Source of the DNA: Larkinella sp965227735
GTDB taxonomy: Bacteria; Bacteroidota; Bacteroidia; Cytophagales; Spirosomataceae
Assembly: GCF_965227735.1 (NCBI RefSeq)
Contig: NZ_OZ245776.1
Span: forward strand, 1,736,001-1,800,000
Length of the DNA stretch: 64,000 nucleotides
Direction: 5' to 3'
How positions within the stretch are numbered: position 1 is the first letter of the stretch; each line of letters begins with the position of its first letter. The position numbers and the translations under genes were made by a program. Below are positions 33,401 to 41,057 of this stretch, piece after piece. The notes below the pieces were generated by a model. It had not been told where the DNA came from and ran no database searches. It saw nothing but the letters and a program-made list of their open reading frames with translations.

Positions 33401-33915
33401 CCGTGGACTCCACCAAATCAGCGGCTCTGATTGCCAAACTGGCTCCACTCCGGGGGACCGGAACCGGCGTCGCGGAATACCAGGATGCCCTTTTTGGCGG
33501 AAATGCGCAGGCGGGTCGCCGGATTTTCAATACCAATTCCACGGCCCAATGCGTTCGCTGCCACGCCATTGGCGGGCAGGGCGGGGCCGTCGGACCGTCG
33601 CTGACGGGCATTGGTGATGTGCTGACCCGGGAGCAGATTTTACAGGCGCTCATCGAACCGAGTGCGCGACTGGCACCCGGTTTTGGCATGGTTTCGCTGA
33701 CGCTGAAAGATGGGCAAACCGTGAGTGGTGTTCTCAACGCCGAAAACGCGCACGAGCTGGTTCTAAAAACATCCGAAGCCGAACCCCTGAAAGTACCCGT
33801 TGCCCGAATCGACAAACGGGAAAACCTCCCCTCCAGCATGCCGCCGATGGGCTACATTCTCTCCAAACGGGAAATCCGCGATGTGGTCGAGTTTCTGGCG
33901 ACCTTGAAAAAATGA
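30493..33915 (+). CDS. Large HEAT-repeat lipoprotein with glucose dehydrogenase-like propeller and C-terminal cytochrome c
   Basis: This 1140-residue lipoprotein (lipobox AVAVVSC) belongs to the type often called PVC-type heme-binding proteins. The N-terminal third to half is a beta-propeller (LKVDLWASDSLAPDPVSMSI, FAGGLRNTHEFVFDDYGNLI, GIRFGPDGALYIADWINGWD) with EF-hand-like DLNGDGSHDW and DTNGDGMLDQ. HEAT repeats follow, about residues 510-990. A class I cytochrome c domain has the heme motif CVRCH at 1020-1024 (TAQCVRCHAIGGQGGAVGPS), with a candidate axial Met in the final part. It probably oxidises a sugar or alcohol and passes electrons to the heme at the cell surface or in the periplasm. 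Substrate unknown. Confidence 0.9.
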   Translation: MIQPNRFRTPLLISGLFAVAVVSCMKMNPTGSSKTASTPLVVQEDPATARTRAKKIRDNTAIKLADGLKVDLWASDSLAPDPVSMSIDDQGRVYLTRTNRQKNSEFDIRGHRDWMTPSIALQSVEERRAFLRSTFAPEKSKENEWLKDLNGDGSHDWKDLAVEKDEVWRLEDTTGDGIADKATRILNDFFEEVSDVAGGLLIRAEDAFVAIAPDLWRLKDTNGDGMLDQKTSISHGYGVHIGFGGHGMSNPIEGPDGKIYWNIGDIGANITTAEGVNHKRPNEGIIARSNPDGTDFEVFAGGLRNTHEFVFDDYGNLISSDNDGDHPGESERLVHVVEGSDAGWRSNWQYGKYTDPKNNSYKVWMDEKLYTPRWEGQAAYIIPPIQNFHNGPTGMVYNPGTALGSEWKNKFFLVEFVGNPARSPIWSFGLKPKGASFVLDGEKNILNGILPTGIRFGPDGALYIADWINGWDAKNYGRVWKLDVTDDKNDLKALRAETKRLMVLNYGTQTDDMLLSLLSNPDMRIRQKSQFELVKRGAKGAVVLQKAVAQTGNQLARIHGIWGLGQLERQDKSYTTSLLPLLKDADLEIVAQTAKVLGDAAAPEAGPLLIPLLTSQNPHVKFFGAQALGRIKYQPAVEPLLDLIKANNDEDVYLRHAAVLALSRIGQVEPMVALASNPNKSLRLAAVLVLRRLSSEKVALFLQDKDEYIATEAARAINDDLSIEKALPALAATLKETRFTSEPLLRRAINAALRVGTDEQLNTLIAFAKRKDVDKELRAEALATLGTWAKPSPLDRVDGRYRGVVERNPALVKAKIQEQADVFLQETDPTVLVAISQMVSNLGISDKAASLAKIMDESQSAEVRSAMLTALHQLKYPAMETVIRKGMNDADADVRTTALGLVSGLNLSTEALADVSKAIFEKGTVKEQQQLLRVLGSMPAAKTEPILAGAIDKMISKQLPASLALELGEAVDSTKSAALIAKLAPLRGTGTGVAEYQDALFGGNAQAGRRIFNTNSTAQCVRCHAIGGQGGAVGPSLTGIGDVLTREQILQALIEPSARLAPGFGMVSLTLKDGQTVSGVLNAENAHELVLKTSEAEPLKVPVARIDKRENLPSSMPPMGYILSKREIRDVVEFLATLKK

Positions 33916-33956
33916 CAGAATGAGCACATGAAAAAATGAAGAAATATTTGGAATGA

Positions 33957-33988
33957 TTTTTGGTGTATCTAAATGGATACACCAAAAA
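33957..33988 (+). terminator. Terminator after the cytochrome protein gene
   Basis: TTTTTGGTGTATC (33957-33969) pairs perfectly with GATACACCAAAAA (33976-33988) around a six-base loop. The A/T ends of the stem allow it to act as a terminator in either direction. Confidence 0.7.
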
Positions 33989-34029
33989 TTCAACCCAAAG
34001 GCGTAATGCCTGCTCAACGTTAAGTCATC

Positions 34030-37000
34030 ATGAATCGAGAAAGTCTACTTTCCAGGCATTGCTATGCCTTCGCCATTGCGTGTTTTTTATTTTTTCTACA
34101 AGTTAAAGCATCTCACGCCCAATCCATTACCGTAGAACCCCAACGTTATCAGATCGACAACTCCCTTAAATTGATTGTCTGTAATCAACTACCGGAATTT
34201 CCTTCCGGACAGTCACTTCCAACCCTTCGTTTCGATAAGGATTACACGTTTACGCAGCCCGTTAGTGCCTTTGAGGTGGGTAAATCGTATAAAGTAAAAA
34301 CCGGCAATACGGTTTACACCCTCTATTTTACGGGTCTGCCACTCATCGAGATCAACACCCAAAGCAATCAAACCATCAGCAACACCGATGAGCGGACGAA
34401 AGGCTCTTTCACGCTTGCCAATGGGAATGAGGCCCTTTTCACGTCGCACATGGGCATTCGAATCCGGGGGAATATTTCGCGCCGGTTTCCGAAGAAGTCA
34501 TACAACATGGAACTCTGGAAAGACCCGGAAGGCGACAAAGAACTGGAAGTTTCCCTGCTCAACCTGCGAAAAGACAGCAAATGGTATCTGCTTGCGCTGT
34601 ATAACGAACCGCTCCGACTTACCAATGCCACTTCGCACGACTTGTGGCTGAACATGCACAAGTTATATTATGCCGCTCAGGAATCAGATGCCAATTCGGC
34701 CATCCGGACCAAATACTGCGATGTTTTCATCAACAATGCTTACGCCGGTGTTTATCTCTTTACAGAACCCATGGATCGGAAACAGCTCAAACTGAAAAAA
34801 TCGGGTGATAATGGCGAGGTAAGGGGCGAGTTATACAAAGCGGATGGCTGGTCTGAAGCAACCACGTTTGATGGCCTGCCCGCCCTGCCGGGAAACGCCA
34901 CGGATGAGGTCTGGGCCGCCTGGGAAATGGATTATCCGGACCCTTACTGGAATAATCTTTATGAGCAGCTCAAATACGTGATTAATTCGCCGGCTGATAA
35001 TTTTAAAGCCGCTCTTTCTGAAAAATTTAAAGTCGATAACCTGATCGATTATTTCATTTTCCTGAACCTGGTCAACGCCACGGACAATTTCGGTAACAAT
35101 CAGTTTCTGGCCCGGTACAAAGAAAATGAACCGTACTTTTTTATACCCTGGGATCTGGACGGCACCTTTGGGTATACGACTACCGGCGAACGGTCGGAAC
35201 AAGCCCGGAACATCACCAGCAATGGGCTTTTTAACCGGTTGTTAACGCTTGATCCGGATGGTTTTAAAAGTAAGATGCGGAAAAGATGGTTTGCGCTGCG
35301 AAAAAATTATTTTTCCCAGCAAAATTTAAAGAGTAAAGTCGGGGCTAATTTCAACCTCCTGACAGCCCAGGGTGCCTATGAGCGCGAAAACATGAAGTGG
35401 TCGGGAACCGTTAAAACAGCGGATCTTTCGAACGTCAATTCCTGGATCGATAACCGGCTGAATTTTCTGGATGAATATTTTGCCCTTTTCCCCGGCGAAG
35501 AAGCCGGAACGAACCTGAACTATTTTCATGGGGAAGCCCTGACGGAGGGCAAAATCCTGAAGTGGGCTTTTCTGCCGAAAACAACCGCCCAACAGGTTGA
35601 GGTGGAACATAGCTCCGACGGTGTCAATTTCAGTTCCCTGACAACAATTCCCGTCAACGGCGATAACCAAAGTTCGCAAACGTATGAGTTTATCCACGAA
35701 GATGCTTCTGCTTTGGCATTCTACCGATTGAAAATCCAAACCGCAGATCAGGTTTTTACCTACACGCCCTTCCTTCAGATTGGCACGAATAGCTGTGCGG
35801 AAGCTCCGGCTGCCCCGTCGATCAGCACCAATTTAGCGGATATTACAGAAGGGCAGACTGCCGTCCTTACAGCCAGTGGATGTGCCCATACCGTGGTGTG
35901 GAGTACCGGACAAACCGGTCATTCGATCACGATCAGACCCGAGGTTACGGGAATTTATACGGCCCGATGCCGTCAGGAGGCCGGTTGCGAAAGCCCGGCT
36001 TCCACTTCTGTGAAAGTCAACGTTTTTTCCAGCGGTTCGCTGCCCGGAAATTTTGAAGGCTACCTGGGTGGAATCGATTGCAGTTCCATTCGCGGCTGGG
36101 GCTGGGACCGCAACAAACCCAACACGGCCATCTATGTTGAAATACTGGATGGGCAGCAAGTCGTTGCTACCACCATTGCCGATTTTTACCGCCCGGAACT
36201 CAAGACGGCTGGCAAAGGAAACGGGATGCACGCGTTTGTTTTTTCCGTTCCGGAAACCCTCAAAGACAATCGGGTACACTCCATCAGTGCCCGGGTGCTG
36301 GGAACGGGGTATATTTTGAAAGACTCCCCTAAAAAAATAACCTGCCAGGGTTCTTTCAGCAGCCCGCCGGTCAATCAGCCACCGGTGGGGCCGTCGGTTT
36401 CTCCGTTGCTGGCGACCGTCGACACCCCTTTTACGGCTACTTTACCCGCCTTCGCCGATCCGGATTCGCCGTCGCTGACCTACACACTAACGGGACTCCC
36501 TGAAGGGATGAGTTTTACGGCCGGTACCCGAACCATTCAGGGAACACCCACGGCTACGGCTACACAAAGCCTGACCTACACCGCCAGCGACGGAACCAGC
36601 TCGAGTACGGTTTTGGTACAACTCACGGTTGGAGATGGCTCAGCCCCTCCACCTCCTCCGGTGACGGTAACGGGTAATTTTGAGGGTTATCTGGACAAAG
36701 TAGAATGCGGAACGATCCGGGGCTGGGTCTGGGATCGTAACAAACCCAACCAACCGCTCATGGTGGAGTTTTTTGCCAACGGCCAGTCGATTGGAACAGC
36801 CAGAGCCGATATTTTCCGGCAGGATCTGCTAACCGCAAAAAAAGGTAATGGCAACCATGTGTATTCCTTTACAACACCGAATGAGGTCAAAACGGGGCAA
36901 ACCTTTCAGATCAGCGCCAAAGTCCAGAACAGTAATTTCACGCTAACCTGGTCGCCCAAAACGCTGAATTGTGCGCCCAATGCCCGGTTGAGTGCTTCAG

Positions 37001-37266
37001 CGGAGACGGTAGACAGCCCGGACGGCTTTTTGGTAACGCCCAATCCAACCAACGGCGAATTTGACATTCATTTTTATACCGAATCACCGACGGTCAGTGA
37101 ATTATCGGTTGTGGATGAGTCAGGCCGGTCGTGGTATAAAAAAACGGTGAAGGGAACAGGCCACCAACAGCACAAGGTACAATTGTCCGGTGCCAATGGC
37201 CTCTATGTGGTGGGCATCCGGCAGGGTCAGCAGATCCGCAGCAAGAAAATTCTGATTGTCCGGTAA
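34030..37266 (+). CDS. CotH-family secreted protein with duplicated EGYL modules and a type IX secretion tail
   Basis: This 1078-residue protein has a signal peptide (IACFLFFLQVKASHAQ). A CotH kinase-like domain occupies about 100-490 (IRGNISRRFPKKSYNMELW, DVFINNAYAGVYLFTEPM, EPYFFIPWDLDGTFGYTT). A cysteine-bearing Ig-like stretch follows (about 595-670). Then come two copies of an about 100-residue module, NFEGYLGGIDCSSIRGWGWD near 675 and NFEGYLDKVECGTIRGWVWD near 878, both followed by RNKPN, separated by a cadherin-like Ig domain (SVSPLLATVDTPFTATLPAF). The last 80 residues are a C-terminal sorting domain (VTPNPTNGEFDIHFYTE, ending KKILIVR), so export by type IX secretion is expected. CotH domains can be protein kinases; activity here is unproven. 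Confidence 0.9.
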   Translation: MNRESLLSRHCYAFAIACFLFFLQVKASHAQSITVEPQRYQIDNSLKLIVCNQLPEFPSGQSLPTLRFDKDYTFTQPVSAFEVGKSYKVKTGNTVYTLYFTGLPLIEINTQSNQTISNTDERTKGSFTLANGNEALFTSHMGIRIRGNISRRFPKKSYNMELWKDPEGDKELEVSLLNLRKDSKWYLLALYNEPLRLTNATSHDLWLNMHKLYYAAQESDANSAIRTKYCDVFINNAYAGVYLFTEPMDRKQLKLKKSGDNGEVRGELYKADGWSEATTFDGLPALPGNATDEVWAAWEMDYPDPYWNNLYEQLKYVINSPADNFKAALSEKFKVDNLIDYFIFLNLVNATDNFGNNQFLARYKENEPYFFIPWDLDGTFGYTTTGERSEQARNITSNGLFNRLLTLDPDGFKSKMRKRWFALRKNYFSQQNLKSKVGANFNLLTAQGAYERENMKWSGTVKTADLSNVNSWIDNRLNFLDEYFALFPGEEAGTNLNYFHGEALTEGKILKWAFLPKTTAQQVEVEHSSDGVNFSSLTTIPVNGDNQSSQTYEFIHEDASALAFYRLKIQTADQVFTYTPFLQIGTNSCAEAPAAPSISTNLADITEGQTAVLTASGCAHTVVWSTGQTGHSITIRPEVTGIYTARCRQEAGCESPASTSVKVNVFSSGSLPGNFEGYLGGIDCSSIRGWGWDRNKPNTAIYVEILDGQQVVATTIADFYRPELKTAGKGNGMHAFVFSVPETLKDNRVHSISARVLGTGYILKDSPKKITCQGSFSSPPVNQPPVGPSVSPLLATVDTPFTATLPAFADPDSPSLTYTLTGLPEGMSFTAGTRTIQGTPTATATQSLTYTASDGTSSSTVLVQLTVGDGSAPPPPPVTVTGNFEGYLDKVECGTIRGWVWDRNKPNQPLMVEFFANGQSIGTARADIFRQDLLTAKKGNGNHVYSFTTPNEVKTGQTFQISAKVQNSNFTLTWSPKTLNCAPNARLSASAETVDSPDGFLVTPNPTNGEFDIHFYTESPTVSELSVVDESGRSWYKKTVKGTGHQQHKVQLSGANGLYVVGIRQGQQIRSKKILIVR

Positions 37267-37289
37267 AGAGCCTTCATATTGCTATGGAT

Positions 37290-37337
37290 AAAAACCGTGA
37301 GGGCTGGCTACTGGTGTAGTCGGCCCTCACGGTTTTT
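37290..37337. terminator. Terminator shared by convergent genes
   Basis: AAAAACCGTGAGGGC (37290-37304) pairs with GCCCTCACGGTTTTTT (37324-37337 and neighbours). The T/A-rich flanks let it end both the rightward CotH transcript and the leftward amidohydrolase transcript. The last codons of the amidohydrolase gene lie inside it. Confidence 0.85.
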
Positions 37338-40300
37338 TAAGCAAATCGTCGAGCGTGTGGACCTCTCCATTTTTGACGACGCTCACCACGTTCCAGGCAT
37401 CCCGGATGGTGGCGAGTGGATCGCCGGTAACAATCACCAGATCAGCCAGTTTCCCCGGCTCCAGCGACCCCAGGTCTTTGCTCACGCCCACCGCTTCGGC
37501 CGCCCGGAGTGTCGCCGAACGCAGGGCTTCGAAGGGCGTCAGACCTGCATCGACAAATGTCTGAAGTTCCGTGTGCAGACTCATCGCATACGGCACAAAC
37601 GGGCTGTCGGTTCCCGTTGTGACGTGTGCCCCCGCAGCCACCAGGGCCTTTATTGTGTTTTGCAGATTCCGAAAATTAGTCAGATAGCCCGGATTGATTC
37701 GGGTAATCTGCGACGCCCCGGCCTGGAGTGAGGTCGTAAACCGTTCCGAATAAAACGCCTTGTACTGCCGGTTTTCGAAGAACGCGGGATCTTTGCCAGC
37801 CATCACGTAAAAACCGCCCTGGAGCGAAGCCGTCGGTGTGATGTTCATGCCCGACTTCGCCAGCAATTGAATCACATCCTGGTAACTCCGGTTCATGCCC
37901 GTGATTTTGGGCGAATAGCCCCGCCGACTGGTGCCGCCAATGTGCTCAACGGCATCGACTTCGTAGCTCATGGCCGGATAGATTTCGTGCGACGAAACCG
38001 GCATGCCGTGGGCGTGGGCAAACGCCGTGATGCGCTTTTGCATGGGGTCCGGCATCCGGACGTAGGTTTTGATGAGGTCAAAATTCAGCCGGACGGCGCG
38101 GTTCAATTCCAGTTCGAGTTGCGCCCCCGACGCAATGCTGGTGGCCAATCCGTAGTAAATCCGGCTTCCATCGGTGAGACCGCCGGTAAAAAACTGGCGC
38201 GGTCCGATGCGCCGACCGCTGGCCCAGGCTTCTTTTCGCTCCAGCGCATCATACGGATCGGCACCCGTTTCCCGCAGCGATGTAATGCCGTACGACAGCC
38301 ACAACCGCCCCTGCGGTTCGCCGTTCATGGCACTCTGGTGGGTGTGCATTTCGAACAAACCCGGAATAACGGTTTTGTCCGACGCATCGATTAGTTTACC
38401 CGCCCGACCCGCCTGATGGGGCACAATCGCCTTGATCCGGCTGCCTTCGATCAGAATATCCACATTTTTGCGATACGCAGCCGTGCGTCCGTCGAATACC
38501 TGCCCGGCATGAATGACCGTCTGGCCCAGCGGTTTTTTGATTTGCCAGGTAAAGTTCATCGGAATGGTTTCGATGCGCCCGTCGGCCAGAAACACCTGCT
38601 TGAGTGTGTCGGTAGCGAGGTAAACCAAACGTTGTGAATCGCCGGTCCAACTGGGCGAATCGGCCAGTTCGTTGGTGAGCCGTTTTGCCGGGCCTGTAAA
38701 ATTCCCCAGCGCATCGACCGGACTGACCCACAGCAAACCGTCGAGGATGTAGGCCATAAACTGGCCGTTTGGCGACCAGGCCGGGCCGTTTTTCCCCCGC
38801 GTCCCCAGCGACCGATCCGGAACGGGCGACACGTGCCGATCGCTGTTGCCGTCGGCTTTTCCGTCGATGGTGACGAGTAAAATTTCGGTCACGCCTTCCC
38901 GGTAGCGCGATGAATAGACATCCAGCGCCGACAAGGCGATGGTTTTGCCCGTTGGTGACCAGCTCGGCTGGCTCGGCACAAAAACCGATTCGTGGTATTT
39001 CTCAACCTGCCCGGTTCGAACGTCCACGAGGTTCAGCGTACCCCGCCCCCAGACGTTGCGCGGGTCGCCCTCATAAAAAGCAATCCGGCTGCCGTCCGGC
39101 GACCAGACGGGAAAGTTCAGGTCGTCGGGCAAATCCACCAGCCGACGGTCTTCACCGGTTTTCAGGTCGCGCACCCAGAGATCCATGTTGCCCTGCCGGT
39201 CGGACGTAAAAGCCAGTTTCGTGCCGTCGGGCGACCAGGCCGGATCGGCTTCGATGTAGACATCGCTGGTCAAGGCTTTGGGCTGCGGAACACCATTCGT
39301 CAACAGCCACAAATCCCCCAGGGCGGCAAAAACGATCTGTTTGCCATCGGGCGAAACCGTCGGTCCTTTGATTCCCCGAACGGGTTGGGGAGCGGGCTGG
39401 TCAAAATCGTAGCGTTTACGCTGGTACGTGGTACGGGCCAGCGAAACTGTCGCCTGAAAGGCAATCTCTCTGGTTGGGGCTGGTTTCAGGCTTTGCTTTT
39501 TCAGTTTGCCGTCGGCGGTGTAGAGGTAGTCAGTCGCGGAAGCCCAGCTAATCCGGAACGGGAACACGTCTTCGGCGGGCGGGGTCAGAATCTGGCTGCT
39601 GCCCGTTGCGACGCTCGCCACGGCCAGACCGCTCTGGTTTTTGGTCAGAATGTTATAAAAAACCTGCAAGCCGTCTGGTTGCCAGGCGGGGGCAGCGAGT
39701 TTGGCCGGACTGGCCGTCAGCAGGTGTTCTTTACCCATTTCATCGATCCGGTAAAGCCCCGGTGAATCCGTTCGCTCGGAGACAAAAGCCACCTGCCGGC
39801 CGTCGGGCGAGAAAGCCGGATTATAGTCGTTGGCCGGGTTGCGGGTGAGTTGGGTCAACACGCCGGTTTCGAGAGTCAGTTGCCAGATGTCGTAGTTGCC
39901 GCTTCGGTCGGACGAAAACACGAGGTGTTTGCCATCGGGCGACCAATGCGGTTCCCGGTCGTCGAACACCCCGAAGGTCAACTGTTTTTTACCCGAACCA
40001 TCTTTGTTCACCATCCAGAGGTGGTAGATACCATCCCAGAAGGCGTGAAACACAATCCAGTTGCCGTCGGGCGACCAGGCGGGTTGTCGGCAATCGCCCA
40101 GGGCATCGGTAACGGGCCGCGCAGTGCCTCCCCCAGCGGGCAAAACCCAGATGGTTCCCTGTAGATCGATGGCGATGGTTTTCTGATCGGGCGAAAGCAC
40201 GGCGGCCATGTTGGTGCCTTCAGTCACCGTAATTTTCAGCGAATCGGCAGCGGTTCCGGCCCAGGCAGCGGGCCTTGAAAAAACACTCGCCACCAGCAAT

Positions 40301-40338
40301 AGCCAGACAAAGCGCTTGCACAAGTAGGTATTCTTCAT
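37327..40338 (-). CDS. Secreted TolB-type propeller / amidohydrolase fusion protein
   Basis: I chose the ATG at 40338 (MKNTYLCKRFVWLLLVASVF); the longer frame would begin at a TTG. The product is about 1003 residues with a signal peptide ending near RPAAWAG. Residues 30-610 form two beta-propellers of PD40/TolB repeats; I count about ten WSPDG-type motifs (WSPDGNWIVFHAF, WSPDGKHLVFSSD, WSPDGSRIAFYEG). From about 613 a metal-dependent amidohydrolase follows (VIHAGQVFDGRTAAYRKNVD, VIPGLFEMHTHQSAMNGE with the metal-binding His-x-His, TTGTDSPFVPYAMSLHTELQ). Such fusions are thought to hydrolyse peptides or amides outside the cytoplasm. Substrate unknown. Confidence 0.9.
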   Translation of the reverse strand: MKNTYLCKRFVWLLLVASVFSRPAAWAGTAADSLKITVTEGTNMAAVLSPDQKTIAIDLQGTIWVLPAGGGTARPVTDALGDCRQPAWSPDGNWIVFHAFWDGIYHLWMVNKDGSGKKQLTFGVFDDREPHWSPDGKHLVFSSDRSGNYDIWQLTLETGVLTQLTRNPANDYNPAFSPDGRQVAFVSERTDSPGLYRIDEMGKEHLLTASPAKLAAPAWQPDGLQVFYNILTKNQSGLAVASVATGSSQILTPPAEDVFPFRISWASATDYLYTADGKLKKQSLKPAPTREIAFQATVSLARTTYQRKRYDFDQPAPQPVRGIKGPTVSPDGKQIVFAALGDLWLLTNGVPQPKALTSDVYIEADPAWSPDGTKLAFTSDRQGNMDLWVRDLKTGEDRRLVDLPDDLNFPVWSPDGSRIAFYEGDPRNVWGRGTLNLVDVRTGQVEKYHESVFVPSQPSWSPTGKTIALSALDVYSSRYREGVTEILLVTIDGKADGNSDRHVSPVPDRSLGTRGKNGPAWSPNGQFMAYILDGLLWVSPVDALGNFTGPAKRLTNELADSPSWTGDSQRLVYLATDTLKQVFLADGRIETIPMNFTWQIKKPLGQTVIHAGQVFDGRTAAYRKNVDILIEGSRIKAIVPHQAGRAGKLIDASDKTVIPGLFEMHTHQSAMNGEPQGRLWLSYGITSLRETGADPYDALERKEAWASGRRIGPRQFFTGGLTDGSRIYYGLATSIASGAQLELELNRAVRLNFDLIKTYVRMPDPMQKRITAFAHAHGMPVSSHEIYPAMSYEVDAVEHIGGTSRRGYSPKITGMNRSYQDVIQLLAKSGMNITPTASLQGGFYVMAGKDPAFFENRQYKAFYSERFTTSLQAGASQITRINPGYLTNFRNLQNTIKALVAAGAHVTTGTDSPFVPYAMSLHTELQTFVDAGLTPFEALRSATLRAAEAVGVSKDLGSLEPGKLADLVIVTGDPLATIRDAWNVVSVVKNGEVHTLDDLLKKP

Positions 40339-41057
40339 AAGCAAAAGCGAAAAAAAAGGAGTGGGCCCGTTGACCGGACGAACAGGAACAAGCGTATTTT
40401 AGTATGCAGAAAAGCCGGTAAAATTCAAGGTGGGACGACGGAAGAAAATAGTTCGGGCAACACGCCGATAGATGAGTAATGCCTTCATCGCCAGATTAAT
40501 ATTAACGCAATAAATCCATACTTGGTAGCGGTTTTTGGATAAAATTTGAAAATTATATTTTGAACGATAAAAAATTATATTTTGAATAATAAAATATAAA
40601 ACATATAATATTTTGAATAATACAGTATTTTATTGAACTATAAACAGTATTACAACAAAAATAACAAATTATCTACCGAACACTATTGACACTTTAAAAC
40701 TTGCTTCTATATTTGAGTCATCATTACGGAATAATACAATCCGATTCTTACCCCGTCTGCTTGATTCTGGCCGCACTTGAAGAGAGCAAGTATCGAATTC
40801 TCAGTCATACAATACAAAGAATTTTCTCCGGTAGACTCACCCGCCCACCGGTGGTAAACGTTTGGAACTGATTTCGCCCATTCACCCCGTTCGAGTGGAA
40901 GCGAACGATCGATCAATACACCACACACCATCCATCTGACGGCCTTGGCTGGTTGCCGCGACCAGTCTGGAAAAGCTATTGCCTTTCAAAACCACCGGAA
41001 TACCCCCTAGTGCCCTATCCACGAATAAACCAGTTCAACTTTAACTCCTTTCCAACG
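40339..41057 (+). promoter_or_regulatory. Long upstream region of the second SusC gene with a strong promoter match
   Basis: This gap of about 720 bp has no convincing gene. From about 40540 to 40700 it is very AT-rich, with TATATTTTGAA or close variants three times. A good Bacteroidota promoter is present: TTG at 40686-40688, a 19-bp spacer, and TATATTTG at 40708-40715, an exact TAnnTTTG match. Transcription would start near 40722 and leave a leader of about 335 nt before the SusC ATG at 41058, long enough for a regulatory RNA element. Confidence 0.6.

Noticed and set aside
40707..40931. A 74-codon open frame on the minus strand upstream of the second SusC gene
   Set aside because: It lies across the predicted promoter and leader of SusC and its translation looks random.
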